This document shows positions 16,384 to 25,611 of a DNA stretch of 61,964 nucleotides, one piece after another; within the stretch, counting starts at the first letter, position 1, and each line of letters starts with the position of its first letter. The DNA is taken from the NCBI GenBank assembly GCA_038243395.1, contig JBBSRC010000012.1:1-61964 (forward strand). Direction: 5' to 3'. The position numbers and the translations under genes were made by a program. The stretch comes from Gelidibacter sp038243395 (GTDB taxonomy: Bacteria > Bacteroidota > Bacteroidia > Flavobacteriales > Flavobacteriaceae). Below the pieces are notes generated by a model. The model was not told the DNA's origin, did not search any database, and saw nothing but the letters and a program-made list of their open reading frames with translations.

Positions 16384-17200
16384 CTTTTGGTTTTTGTAAT
16401 GATTTTATCTCAGATGCCTGTAAGTTTTCAATAATATAGACATGGCCAATATTGGTCATATCATTAAACAATTTCACATTTACGATATACGTATCGCCTC
16501 CAGTATCCAACTTGTAAGAGTTAATGGTACCTATTAAAATGCCTTTCGGAAAAATGGTAGATTGTCCTCCAGTGATAATTGTGTCGCCAATAGCCACCGG
16601 CGCAAATTTTGAAATGTCAATAAGCTGGGCGAACTCTGCCGAATTGGTATTCCAGACTAAAGAGCCAATATGATTGGTTTTTTTTAATTGGGCGTTGATA
16701 CGGCTGCGGGTATTTAAAATCGATAGCACTGAAGAGAAATTGGCTGAGGTGTTTTCAATAATACCAACAATACCTTGTGAGGTAATCACGCCGTGATCTA
16801 TTTTAATGCTGTCATTATTTCCTTTATTAATGGTCAGGTAATTGGTAGATTGGGAATAACTGTTTTTGTAAACATCGGCAGTTCTAAATTTGAAATGTTT
16901 ATTTAATAGAAGACTGTCTTTCAAATTGGTCTTCATGGTATCCACATCCATATTGTGGACAATGGATTTTAACATGCGATTTTCCTCTATTAAAGCCCTA
17001 TTTTCTTTGCCCAAATTGAAATACTTCCCAATTCCGTTTGCTGTTTGATAAACGGAACCTGTGACAATATTGGACGAGTTAATAAATTTGCTTTTGTGGT
17101 AGGAGTGTGACTGAATCGTGAAAAACAGAGACAGACCAAAGAGCAACAAAAACACCAAAAAAGTTTTGTTCCTAAGTACAAAGTTTATGATTTGTTGCAT
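16376..17200 (-). CDS. mreC: MreC, rod-shape-determining periplasmic protein
   Basis: The 274-residue protein has one N-terminal transmembrane helix (KTFLVFLLLFGLSLFFTIQS), a coiled-coil stretch near NRALIEENRMLKSIV, and the two beta-barrel domains of MreC with VITSQGIVGIIENTSANFSS and GDTIITGGQSTIFPKGILIG. It forms the periplasmic scaffold that activates PBP2. The gene begins nine nucleotides after mreB. Confidence 0.92.
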   Translation of the reverse strand: MQQIINFVLRNKTFLVFLLLFGLSLFFTIQSHSYHKSKFINSSNIVTGSVYQTANGIGKYFNLGKENRALIEENRMLKSIVHNMDVDTMKTNLKDSLLLNKHFKFRTADVYKNSYSQSTNYLTINKGNNDSIKIDHGVITSQGIVGIIENTSANFSSVLSILNTRSRINAQLKKTNHIGSLVWNTNSAEFAQLIDISKFAPVAIGDTIITGGQSTIFPKGILIGTINSYKLDTGGDTYIVNVKLFNDMTNIGHVYIIENLQASEIKSLQKPKDD

Positions 17201-17209
17201 TTGGACTTA

Positions 17210-18238
17210 CTATTTTATCAATATACTTTTGAATTTAGGAAGATTTTTCAATACAATTCCCGTTCCTCGAACCACCGCTCTTAAAGGATCTTCAGCAATA
17301 TAAACAGGTAAATCTGTTTTTTGTGATAAACGTTTGTCCAGACCTCTCAGCATGGAGCCTCCACCAGCAAGATAGATTCCGGTGTTGTAAATATCTGCAG
17401 CTAATTCTGGTGGGGTTTGCGATAGAGTTTCCATAACAGAATCTTCAATACGCAAGATAGATTTATCCAGAGCTTTTGCAATTTCACGGTAAGAAATTTG
17501 GACTTGTTTCGGCTTTCCCGTTAAGAGGTCACGTCCTTGAACGCTCATTTCTTCTGGAGGCAGTTCTAAATCTTCGGTTGCGGCACCAATTTGAATTTTA
17601 ATTTTTTCAGCAGTACGTTCTCCAACATATAAGTTGTGCTGAGTACGCATATAATACACAATGTCATTTGTAAAAACGTCACCAGCAACTTTCACTGATT
17701 TGTCGCATACAATTCCACCTAAGGCAATTACTGCAATTTCCGTAGTACCACCCCCTATATCTACAATCATGTTTCCTTTTGGCTGCATGATGTCAATACC
17801 AATACCGATAGCCGCTGCCATTGGCTCATGAATTAAATACACTTCTTTACCATTAACACGCTCACAAGATTCTTTTACCGCACGCATTTCAACCTCGGTA
17901 ATTCCCGACGGAATACAAACCACCATGCGTAAAGCAGGTGTGAAAAATTTCTTTTTTAAAGCAGGAATGTTTTTAATGAACATATTGATCATTTGCTCAG
18001 AAGCATCAAAATCGGCAATAACCCCATCTTTTAATGGTCGAATCGTCTTAATGTTTTCATGCGTTTTCCCCTGCATCAAGCTGGCCTCTTTACCAACGGC
18101 AATTATTTTTCCTGAAATTCGGTCTCTTGCAACTATTGATGGACTATCGACAACTACTTTATCATTGTGAATAATTAAAGTGTTTGCAGTCCCTAAATCT
18201 ATGGCTATTTCCTCTGTTAAGAAGTCAAAAAGTCCCAT
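17210..18238 (-). CDS. mreB: MreB, actin-like cell-shape protein
   Basis: The 342-residue protein has the actin-fold nucleotide motifs EIAIDLGTANTLI (about 10-22), IVDIGGGTTEIAVIALGG (phosphate 2) and IYLAGGGSMLRGLDKRL. It polymerises under the membrane and directs the elongation machinery encoded downstream. A 142-nt gap from purH could hold a separate promoter, but I see no clear TAnnTTTG there. Confidence 0.96.
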   Translation of the reverse strand: MGLFDFLTEEIAIDLGTANTLIIHNDKVVVDSPSIVARDRISGKIIAVGKEASLMQGKTHENIKTIRPLKDGVIADFDASEQMINMFIKNIPALKKKFFTPALRMVVCIPSGITEVEMRAVKESCERVNGKEVYLIHEPMAAAIGIGIDIMQPKGNMIVDIGGGTTEIAVIALGGIVCDKSVKVAGDVFTNDIVYYMRTQHNLYVGERTAEKIKIQIGAATEDLELPPEEMSVQGRDLLTGKPKQVQISYREIAKALDKSILRIEDSVMETLSQTPPELAADIYNTGIYLAGGGSMLRGLDKRLSQKTDLPVYIAEDPLRAVVRGTGIVLKNLPKFKSILIK

Positions 18239-18380
18239 GCGTATTATTGATTGTTTAGGTTGATATTAGTTTGATTTTGATATTGTTGTAAATGTAATAA
18301 AACTTCATAACTATGAAAGATTTTAATACATACGTAATTCTTATTCGCTTTAGACGCTGACTCTTTGTTTTTATTGCGTT

Positions 18381-19910
18381 TTAGTGCTTAAAATGACGGG
18401 TGCCGGTAAATACCATGGACACGTTATTAGCATTGCAATAATCAATGCTCAATTCGTCTTTAATAGAGCCTCCTGGTTGAATTACTGCAGTGATGCCAGC
18501 ATTTTTAGCTATTTCAACACAGTCAGGAAAAGGAAAAAACGCATCGCTCGCCATAACGGCTCCTTTTAAATCAAAATTAAAAGCTTGTGCTTTATGAATG
18601 GCTTGGTTGAGAGCGTCCACACGACTGGTTTGTCCGGTACCACTGGCAAGCAATTGCTTATCTTTTGCCAGTACGATGGTGTTCGATTTGGTGTGCTTGC
18701 AAATTTTGGAAGCAAATATCAAATCATCTAACTCGTTTTTTGAGGGTTTATTGTTAGTAGCATTGGTTAAATCAGATAAGGCATCTGTTTTGGTGTTCTT
18801 ATCCTGCACCAAAATCCCGTTCAAGCATGTTCGAACCGTAGTTTGCGCCAATTCGACCTCTTTTTGCACTAAAAGAATTCTGTTCTTTTTGCCTTCTAAA
18901 ATTTCTTTCGCTTCCGCAGAAAAGCTAGGTGCTATGACCACCTCACAAAATAAATTGTGGATTTCTTCGGCCGTTGCTTTGTCAATCTCGGTATTGGCAA
19001 TCAAAACACCACCAAATGCAGAAATGGGATCGCCTGCCAAAGCGTCAACATAGGCTTGGTGTAGGGTGTCTCTTTGCGCAAATCCGCAGGCATTGTTGTG
19101 TTTTAAGATAGCGAATGTTGGAGCTTCATCTTTAAACTCATTCATTAAATTAACCGCAGCGTCTACATCCAAAAGATTGTTGTAGCTCAATTCTTTCCCA
19201 TGAAGTTGTTCAAACATCGCTTCAAAATCCCCAAAGAAGAACCCTTTTTGATGTGGGTTCTCACCATATCGCAACGCTTTTCCGTTAGTTTCACTGATTT
19301 TTAAAACCGTGTCTTCGTTATTTTTATTGAGATAATTGAAAATCGCTGTGTCATAATGTGAAGATATGTTGAACGCCTTTCCAGCAAAACGTTTTCGGTC
19401 AGCATCTGAAGTTTCTCCGTTTTTGGATTTTAAAAGTTCCAGAAATTCTGCGTAATCGTCAACAGAAGACACACAAATCACATCTGCGTAATTTTTTGCA
19501 GCAGCTCTAATTAATGAAATACCTCCAATGTCGATTTTTTCGATGATATCCTCATGACTTGAATCTGATGCCACTGTTTTTTCAAACGGATATAAATCCA
19601 CAATAACCAAATCAATTTGTGGGATCGAAAATTCTGCCAATTCTGCGATATCTTTAGGGTTGTCTTGACGGTTTAAAATTCCTCCAAAAACCTTTGGATG
19701 TAATGTTTTTACGCGACCGCCCAAAATGGATGGGTAAGAAGTGACCTCTTCAACAGGAATGACCTTAAAGCCTAAATCCTTTATGAAACTTTCAGTGCCT
19801 CCAGTAGAATAAATTGTAACTCCTAAATGGTTTAATTCTTTAACGATCGGTTCTAATCCGTCTTTACTGAAAACAGAAATTAAAGCAGATGAAATGGTTT
19901 TGTTATGCAT
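18381..19910 (-). CDS. purH: Bifunctional purine biosynthesis protein PurH
   Basis: With the start placed at MHNKTISSALISVFSKDGLE the protein has 509 residues. A start nine codons further upstream is possible but adds only MRPKQNHST. The N-terminal MGS-like IMP cyclohydrolase domain contains YSTGGTESFIKDLG and HPKVFGGILNR. The C-terminal AICAR transformylase domain contains ALRYGENPHQKG, ILKHNNACGFA and the end motif GTRHFKH. It catalyses the last two steps to IMP. It precedes the mre operon on the same strand. Confidence 0.95.
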   Translation of the reverse strand: MHNKTISSALISVFSKDGLEPIVKELNHLGVTIYSTGGTESFIKDLGFKVIPVEEVTSYPSILGGRVKTLHPKVFGGILNRQDNPKDIAELAEFSIPQIDLVIVDLYPFEKTVASDSSHEDIIEKIDIGGISLIRAAAKNYADVICVSSVDDYAEFLELLKSKNGETSDADRKRFAGKAFNISSHYDTAIFNYLNKNNEDTVLKISETNGKALRYGENPHQKGFFFGDFEAMFEQLHGKELSYNNLLDVDAAVNLMNEFKDEAPTFAILKHNNACGFAQRDTLHQAYVDALAGDPISAFGGVLIANTEIDKATAEEIHNLFCEVVIAPSFSAEAKEILEGKKNRILLVQKEVELAQTTVRTCLNGILVQDKNTKTDALSDLTNATNNKPSKNELDDLIFASKICKHTKSNTIVLAKDKQLLASGTGQTSRVDALNQAIHKAQAFNFDLKGAVMASDAFFPFPDCVEIAKNAGITAVIQPGGSIKDELSIDYCNANNVSMVFTGTRHFKH

Positions 19911-19994
19911 GGTGCTGTGGTTTTGTTTTGGCCTCATTTTTAAATGAACGCAATGGGAAATTTAAAGTTTAATGGAACGCAATTTTTTAAAGCG

Positions 19995-20002
19995 CAAAAG
20001 TA
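19995..20002 (-). promoter_or_regulatory. Candidate -7 promoter element of purH
   Basis: The minus strand reads TACTTTTG, a match to TAnnTTTG, 84 nt before the chosen purH start. A TTTG lies about 14 nt further upstream, closer than the common spacing. Confidence 0.45.
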
Positions 20003-20116
20003 CATATTCTTAAAGACAAATTATGGTAAGAAGCGACAGTTTATTTAAGTAATTTGTAACAAAAAATTGTTAAAAACGTCCTATCCTTGAAATCGTTTTA
20101 AAACCACCAAAAATAG

Positions 20117-21367
20117 ATGCTACTTTACTTACGCTTATTTAAAGAAAGTTTTTCATTTGCCATAAATGCCCTTACCAACAATAAGTTGCGTACGTTCTTG
20201 TCCTTATTGGGAGTTACTATTGGTATTTTCTCCATTATTGCGGTTTTGGCAGCCGTAGATTCTTTAGATAGAAATATCCAGGACCAACTCTCTGGATTGG
20301 ATAAAAACACGATTTACTTGACGAAATTTTCATTCTTGGCCACAGATGTTCCAAGATGGCAACGTGATAATTTTCCGCAAACCGAATATAACGATTTTGA
20401 TTTTATTAGACGAAATGTGCCGGACATCGCAGCGTCTGCTTACATTATTTTTGGAAGTATGCAAACAGTGAAATATGAATCGGAAACTATTTCTGGGGTA
20501 AATATTGTTCCAGCATCGAATGGCATTTATGATATTAACGATATAAAAATAGCGGATGGACGTTTCTATACAGAATCTGAATCGATTAACGGTTCGCCAG
20601 TAATTGTCTTGGGCCATTCAGTTGCTGAAAATTTATTTGGAAGAGCAAATCCTTTGGGAAAGCAAATCAGGGCTTATGGACGCAGGTTGACCGTGATTGG
20701 CGTTGCTAAAAAAATGGGCGGAGGTCTCGGTGGAAACGATGATGACAGTGCTTATGTACCGGCTAACTTTGTCAGACGTTTTCAAAGTGGTGGGGTTAGC
20801 GGTATTCCTGGAGCTGTGATGATCAAGCCAGAAAAAGGGGTAGATATGGGCGCATTTGAAGGCGTTTTAAAACAAAAATTTCGAGCGCACAGAGGATTAA
20901 AAGCAGGGGAAAATGATAACTTTTTCGTCAACAAAATGTCTGGTCAAACGGATCAAATTGATGCCATTATAGGTTCTATGAACGTGATGGGATGGATTAT
21001 CAGTGGTTTTTCATTGTTAGTAGGCGGTTTCGGAATTGCAAATATCATGTTTGTCAGCGTTAAAGAACGAACTAATTTAATTGGCATCCAAAAGTCCTTG
21101 GGCGCCAAAAATCGATTTATCCTATTTCAATTTTTGTTTGAAGCTGTTATTTTAGCTGTGATCGGTGGTCTGATTGGTCTTTTCTTTGTTTGGATTGTTT
21201 CTCTGGTTGCGTCTCAATTCACAGGAGATTTTGAATTCGTTCTTTCTGCGGGCAATATGTTTTTAGGGTTTATGCTATCGACCTTTATCGGATTGATCTC
21301 GGGCGTGATTCCTGCGGTTTCTGCATCGCGATTGGATCCGGTGGAAGCGATTAGAACGGGAATGTAA
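20117..21367 (+). CDS. MacB-type ABC transporter permease, copy 1
   Basis: The 416-residue protein has an N-terminal helix with FAINALTNNKLRTFLSLLGV, a large periplasmic MacB-PCD domain (about 45-270), and three C-terminal helices of the FtsX domain. Those begin MGWIISGFSLLVGGFGIANI and end at LDPVEAIRTGM, the typical terminus. Such proteins use ATP from a separate LolD/MacB-like ATPase to move lipoproteins, peptides or drugs by mechanotransmission. No ATPase gene is nearby. A near twin follows at 21670. Confidence 0.9.
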   Translation: MLLYLRLFKESFSFAINALTNNKLRTFLSLLGVTIGIFSIIAVLAAVDSLDRNIQDQLSGLDKNTIYLTKFSFLATDVPRWQRDNFPQTEYNDFDFIRRNVPDIAASAYIIFGSMQTVKYESETISGVNIVPASNGIYDINDIKIADGRFYTESESINGSPVIVLGHSVAENLFGRANPLGKQIRAYGRRLTVIGVAKKMGGGLGGNDDDSAYVPANFVRRFQSGGVSGIPGAVMIKPEKGVDMGAFEGVLKQKFRAHRGLKAGENDNFFVNKMSGQTDQIDAIIGSMNVMGWIISGFSLLVGGFGIANIMFVSVKERTNLIGIQKSLGAKNRFILFQFLFEAVILAVIGGLIGLFFVWIVSLVASQFTGDFEFVLSAGNMFLGFMLSTFIGLISGVIPAVSASRLDPVEAIRTGM

Positions 21368-21669
21368 ATTACAGTTGAAAATCTCAGAAGAAAAAATTAC
21401 CTGTCTGCCGATAGACAATCAAATTCCAATTGCTACGACCAGCTATTTTGAATTTTCTTGGCAGATAGGCTTTTTCATTACCATCTTGGTAGGTTTTAAA
21501 TACCGTTTAAGATGCCATTTTGCGTCTCCGCGACTCTTCGAGACAATCACTTCATGTAGCAATGAATCTGGAAATCTGCCATCTGAAGTGTGATTTTATT
21601 CGAGTGAAAAAATATTTTTGCATAAAAACATCTTATCTTTAAATTTCGTTTTAAAAATACCAGAATCCG
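21368..21669. other. Spacer between the duplicated permease genes
   Basis: No gene is seen. The motif CCTGTCTGCCGA followed by CAAATTCCA-like sequence occurs here (about 21399-21430) and again after copy 2 (about 22951-22980). The leaders before each ATG are also alike (TATC/ATCTT..TCGTTTTAAAA). The duplicated unit therefore extended beyond the coding sequence. Confidence 0.5.
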
Positions 21670-22920
21670 ATGTTGCTTTACTTACGCTTATTTAAAGAAA
21701 GTTTTTCTTTTGCTATAAACGCGCTAACCAACAATAAACTACGCACGTTTTTATCTCTATTGGGAGTCACTATCGGTATTTTCTCCATTATTGCAGTTTT
21801 GGCAGCCGTGGATTCTTTAGACAGAAATATACAGGATAAACTCTCGGGTTTGGATAAAAACACTGTTTATCTAACTAAATTTTCCTTCGGTCCAACCACT
21901 GTTCCAAAATGGCAACGTGATAACTTTCCGCAAACAGAATACAGTGATTTTGAGTTTGTAAATCGAAATGTGCCAGACATCGCAGCATCTGCATATGTGA
22001 TTTTCGGGAGCTCTCAAACGGTAAAATACGGCACAGAAACGCTCTCTGGAGTCGCTATAACTCCAGTGTCAAATGAAATTTATGAAATAGAAAATATAAA
22101 AATTGAAAATGGAAGATTTTATACAGAATCAGAATCTGATAATGGTTCTCCAGTTGTTGTCTTAGGCCACACAATTGCTGAGAATCTGTTTGAAAATACA
22201 AATCCCATAGGTAAACAAATTAGAATTTATGGTCGGAAATTGACCGTCATAGGTGTCATAAAAAAAATGGGATTATCAATCGGGGGAGGTCCTGATGATA
22301 AATGTTATGTGCCGGCAAATTTTGTCAGACGTTTTCAAAGTGGTGGTGCTGATGGCATCCCTGGGGGTATTTTGATTAAACCGGAAAAGGGAGTCGATAT
22401 GGATGCTTTTGAAGGCATTTTAAAACAGAAATTTAGAGTTTATAGAGGACTAAAAGCCGGAGAAATTGATAACTTTTTTGTGAGCAAAGTTTCAGGATTT
22501 ACAGATGCTGTGGATGGCATTATACGTACCATGAATATTATGGGATGGATTATCAGTGGTTTTTCATTATTGGTTGGGGGCTTCGGGATTGCAAATATCA
22601 TGTTTGTGAGTGTCAAGGAACGCACCAATTTAATTGGCATTCAGAAATCATTGGGAGCGAAAAACAGGTTCATCTTGTTTCAGTTTTTGTTTGAAGCAGT
22701 AATTTTAGCAGTCATCGGCGGACTTGTAGGATTATTTTTTGTGTGGGTTGTTTCGCTGATTGCCTCTCAGTTTACGGGCGATTTTGAATTCGTGCTTTCT
22801 GCGGGAAATATGTTACTCGGCTTTATTTTATCGACCCTTATCGGGTTGGTTTCTGGAGTGATTCCAGCTATTTCCGCCTCGAGGTTAGATCCGGTGGAAG
22901 CGATTAGAACGGGAATGTAA
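21670..22920 (+). CDS. MacB-type ABC transporter permease, copy 2
   Basis: It has 416 residues, exactly the length of the upstream gene, and nearly the same sequence at both ends. The first 50 or so and the last 130 or so residues differ at only a few positions. The periplasmic domain diverges most, with GPTTVPKWQRDNFPQTEYSD versus LATDVPRWQRDNFPQTEYND, and between about residues 115 and 200. The two could form a heterodimer or alternative homodimers around one shared ATPase encoded elsewhere. Confidence 0.9.
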   Translation: MLLYLRLFKESFSFAINALTNNKLRTFLSLLGVTIGIFSIIAVLAAVDSLDRNIQDKLSGLDKNTVYLTKFSFGPTTVPKWQRDNFPQTEYSDFEFVNRNVPDIAASAYVIFGSSQTVKYGTETLSGVAITPVSNEIYEIENIKIENGRFYTESESDNGSPVVVLGHTIAENLFENTNPIGKQIRIYGRKLTVIGVIKKMGLSIGGGPDDKCYVPANFVRRFQSGGADGIPGGILIKPEKGVDMDAFEGILKQKFRVYRGLKAGEIDNFFVSKVSGFTDAVDGIIRTMNIMGWIISGFSLLVGGFGIANIMFVSVKERTNLIGIQKSLGAKNRFILFQFLFEAVILAVIGGLVGLFFVWVVSLIASQFTGDFEFVLSAGNMLLGFILSTLIGLVSGVIPAISASRLDPVEAIRTGM

Positions 22921-23122
22921 GGGAAATTTAAATTTCAAAATGTCAATTCCCTGTCTGCCGACTGGTAGGCAAATTCCAGTAGGTCGATTAACTATTGAAT
23001 TTTGGAATATTTTTATTAAATTTTAAAGAATAAAATTGAGGTAAGTAACAGTTCTTTGCGAGAGATGATATTACAAACGGATGTTTTTTCGACTAAAAAT
23101 ATAATCAATACTTATGGGCATT

Positions 23123-23158
23123 AAAAAACCTCCGAGGTTTTGAAAACCTAAGAGGTTT
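23123..23158 (-). terminator. Hairpin terminator of the GAF/fRMsr gene
   Basis: AAACCTC and GAGGTTT form the outer stem, with an inner AGGTTTT / AAAACCT stem. On the minus strand it is followed by a T run, and it sits 38 nt after the stop of the gene at 23196-23651. Confidence 0.6.
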
Positions 23159-23195
23159 GATACTCTACGCCTCTGGAGGATTTGTGATAAAATTT

Positions 23196-23651
23196 TTATA
23201 AAATTGTCGCTATTTCAGCACAAACAAACTCCAAAAAGCGCTCATCTTTTTCACTAAACGGATCAATCGTATTGGAATCAATATCAATCTGACCTATGTT
23301 TTCGCCATTCACAAAAATTGGAATCACAATTTCTGATTTTACAGTAATGCTGCAAGCGATATAATTATCCTGTGCAGAAACATCGGGAACCACAAAATTC
23401 TGATTGCTTACGGCTACTTGTCCACAGATCCCTTTTCCAAAAGGAATAATGGTATGGTCTGTTGGTGCGCCCACATAAGGCCCTAATTTTAATTCTTCCT
23501 TGTCGCCATTTCTGAAGTAAAAGCCTACCCAATTGTAATAGGGGACGTTCGATTCGAGAACTTCGCAAATTGAAAGTAATCGCTCATTAACGGTATGGTC
23601 TTTTTTAGAAATTATCGAAGTAATTTGCCCTTTAAGTTGTTCTAGTTGCAT
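23196..23651 (-). CDS. GAF-domain free methionine-(R)-sulfoxide reductase
   Basis: The 151-residue single GAF domain has the fRMsr signature: NWVGFYFRNGDKEELKLGPY, PFGKGICGQVA (Cys76), VVPDVSAQDNYIACSITVKS (Cys100) and SEIVIPI...GQIDIDS. In characterised enzymes the Cys in the AC..TxSEIV segment attacks the substrate and the Cys in GxCG resolves it; both are present. It reduces free methionine-R-sulfoxide in the cytoplasm. It is divergent from the exosortase gene, and the two 5' ends overlap or nearly touch. Confidence 0.88.
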   Translation of the reverse strand: MQLEQLKGQITSIISKKDHTVNERLLSICEVLESNVPYYNWVGFYFRNGDKEELKLGPYVGAPTDHTIIPFGKGICGQVAVSNQNFVVPDVSAQDNYIACSITVKSEIVIPIFVNGENIGQIDIDSNTIDPFSEKDERFLEFVCAEIATIL

Positions 23652-23741
23652 TGTTCAAAAGTTTCTGTAAAAGTATTCAATATCTATCGCTTCAATTCTT
23701 GTTTTTGTATATTTTTAACAGCTTGCCCGAAACTTATCTTA

Positions 23742-24293
23742 TTGAAGGATCTTATCATAAAATATAAATCTGTAGTTAAGTTTATCTTGATATTCTTAGT
23801 AGTCTATGGGCTTTTAACTTTTATGTACAAGTTATATTTGGATTATTCCCATGGATCCGCATATTACCCAGATTACTTGACAAATTTGGTCGCTAAGCAA
23901 ACGGATGCCCTGCTGCAGTCCTTTGGATACAACGCTCGAATAGAAAAGCATCCGGATGAACCTTCCATGAAGCTTATTATTAATGGCAAGTATGTAGCAC
24001 GCGTGATTGAGGGCTGCAACTCCATGAGTGTTGTTATTTTGTTCATCTCATTCATTATCGCTTTTGCAGGAAAGTTTAAAACGACATTTTTTTATATTTT
24101 AGCAGGTGCTGTGCTTATTTATCTCGTTAACTTGTTGAGAATTGTGATTCTGTCCGTTGGATTATACCATTATCCTTGGCGACGGGAAGAGTTGCACACC
24201 GTCATCTTTCCATTGATCATTTACGGAATGGTTTTTTTACTGTGGATGTTTTGGGTCAATACATTTTCAAACCTAAGCGCGGCAGATGAGTAA
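23742..24293 (+). CDS. xrtF: Exosortase family protein XrtF
   Basis: The multispanning protein of about 183 residues was started at the TTG giving (M)KDLIIKYKSVVKF, because the further upstream frame lacks a membrane-protein pattern and overlaps the divergent gene. The putative catalytic Cys lies in VIEGCNSMSVVILF, the Arg in VNLLRIVILSVGLYHYP and the His in REELHTVIFPLIIYG. These are the three invariant residues of exosortases. XrtF is the flavobacterial type, thought to process C-terminal sorting signals. Its typical partner follows with an 8-nt overlap. Confidence 0.88.
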   Translation: MKDLIIKYKSVVKFILIFLVVYGLLTFMYKLYLDYSHGSAYYPDYLTNLVAKQTDALLQSFGYNARIEKHPDEPSMKLIINGKYVARVIEGCNSMSVVILFISFIIAFAGKFKTTFFYILAGAVLIYLVNLLRIVILSVGLYHYPWRREELHTVIFPLIIYGMVFLLWMFWVNTFSNLSAADE

Positions 24294-24723
24294 TATCGTA
24301 AAAATGGCTGGGCTGTTGGTGCTTTTTGTGTTGTTAATCCTAATACGCGCTTTTGAATATGAATTGTTTTACGACCCTTATCTAACATTTTTTAAGAACG
24401 ATTACCTCTATATTGACAATCCACGTCGTGAAGTTTTTAAGCTGACACTTTTTACTGCGCTGAGGTATTTTCTCAATTCAATAATTTCATTGGGAATACT
24501 ATTTATCTTCTTTAAAGATAGGAGTGTGGTAAAGTTTTCTGCACTTATTTATGTGGTTGCTTTTTTTCTGCTCTTACCATGTTTCTTGTATTTTGTTATT
24601 AATCCGAAGCAAGAAGATTATTATATCTTTTTCAATATTAGAAGATTTTTAATCCAACCATTGTTGCTGTTGTTGTTGCTTCCGGCTTTTTATTATCACA
24701 AACTGAAACTCAAAAAAAGCTGA
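24286..24723 (+). CDS. Exosortase F system-associated membrane protein
   Basis: The 145-residue hydrophobic protein has about four helices. The conserved feature is the early segment IRAFEYELFYDPYLTFFKND, followed by YLYIDNPRREVFKLTLFTAL and the helix NSIISLGILFIFF. This family is found almost only next to XrtF and is required by an unknown mechanism. The 8-nt overlap with xrtF indicates translational coupling. Confidence 0.85.
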   Translation: MSNIVKMAGLLVLFVLLILIRAFEYELFYDPYLTFFKNDYLYIDNPRREVFKLTLFTALRYFLNSIISLGILFIFFKDRSVVKFSALIYVVAFFLLLPCFLYFVINPKQEDYYIFFNIRRFLIQPLLLLLLLPAFYYHKLKLKKS

Positions 24724-24757
24724 GTTTTGTATTGGGATCAAATCAAAACTTTTTTTG

Positions 24758-24765
24758 TAATTTTG
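24758..24765 (+). promoter_or_regulatory. -7 promoter element immediately before a start codon
   Basis: TAATTTTG matches TAnnTTTG, and only five nucleotides (CGCTA) separate it from the ATG at 24771. The transcription start would fall at or next to the start codon, giving a leaderless message. A possible -33 TTG lies at 24732. Confidence 0.55.
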
Positions 24766-24770
24766 CGCTA

Positions 24771-25184
24771 ATGTCCCATCAAAGTATTCATAAAGTTTTT
24801 TCTGTAGTCTTGGCACTTTTAGTGCTCATGTCGACGATTTCATTCATCATGGAAAAACATTATTGTGGCGATACCTTAGTGGATGCGGCAATTTTTTCGA
24901 AAGTAGATACTTGTGGTATGACATTGGACCCAGCGTCAATGACTGTCCTAGACAAAAAATCGTGCTGCAAAAATGAGTTTGAAATAGTAAAAGGTCAGGA
25001 CCAATTGAAGAAGACGGCTTTTGAAGAGTTGAACTTTGACCAGCAATTATTCGTAACCACTTTATTCTATTCCTACATCAATCTTTTCGAAGGCTTGCCA
25101 GAGCAGGTTATTCCTCATAAAGATTATACTTCCCCCAATTTGGTTACCGACATACAGGTTTTAGACCAAGTTTTCATCATTTGA
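24771..25184 (+). CDS. HYC_CC_PP family protein (putative copper-linked)
   Basis: The 137-residue protein was started at MSHQSIHKVFSVVLALLVLM because the promoter lies just upstream; a longer start is unlikely. It has an N-terminal membrane or signal helix, then KHYCGDTLVDAAIFSKVDTC and DKKSCCKNEFEIVKG. These are the HYC and CC metal-ligand-like motifs that name the family. The PP element is replaced by SP (DYTSPNL). Such genes usually precede TonB receptors and HMA proteins, as here, suggesting a role in copper import or handling. Confidence 0.8.
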   Translation: MSHQSIHKVFSVVLALLVLMSTISFIMEKHYCGDTLVDAAIFSKVDTCGMTLDPASMTVLDKKSCCKNEFEIVKGQDQLKKTAFEELNFDQQLFVTTLFYSYINLFEGLPEQVIPHKDYTSPNLVTDIQVLDQVFII

Positions 25185-25383
25185 TTTTTCAATTCCATGG
25201 ATAGGGATGCGCTTTTATGCCCGTTTCTCAAAAATTGTTGTATCAAATAACTTATAAACAAAATCTTATTCTAGGCTTGAGCCACTTTAATAAAGCACAC
25301 TTTGGCGTCTTTCATGATTGTATTCAGAATCTTGAGTTCATTGTAAATGGCTTGTCAATAGAATTTATAACCACCTATTAATT

Positions 25384-25608
25384 ATGAAACATACATATAC
25401 CATTACGGGAATGACATGCAATGGCTGTAGAGCGCATGTTGAAAAAGAACTCAATGCAGTTGAAGGCGTTGAAAATGCTTCTGTAGATTTAGAAAAAGCG
25501 GAAGCTACGATAGAAATGAACAATCACATTTCTTTAGAAATTTTTCAGGAGGCTTTGAAAAACACCTCTTATGAGATTTTAAATTCCAAAAATAGTAATC
25601 TCAATTAA
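25384..25608 (+). CDS. Heavy-metal-associated (HMA) domain protein
   Basis: The 74-residue single HMA domain contains the metal-binding GMTCNGCRAHVEKELNAVEG (CxxC at residues 12-15 or so) and the ferredoxin-like beta-alpha-beta-beta-alpha-beta pattern. No signal peptide is present, so it is a cytoplasmic copper-chaperone-like protein. The TonB receptor gene starts three nucleotides after its stop, so the two are cotranscribed. Confidence 0.9.
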   Translation: MKHTYTITGMTCNGCRAHVEKELNAVEGVENASVDLEKAEATIEMNNHISLEIFQEALKNTSYEILNSKNSNLN

Positions 25609-25611
25609 GTA

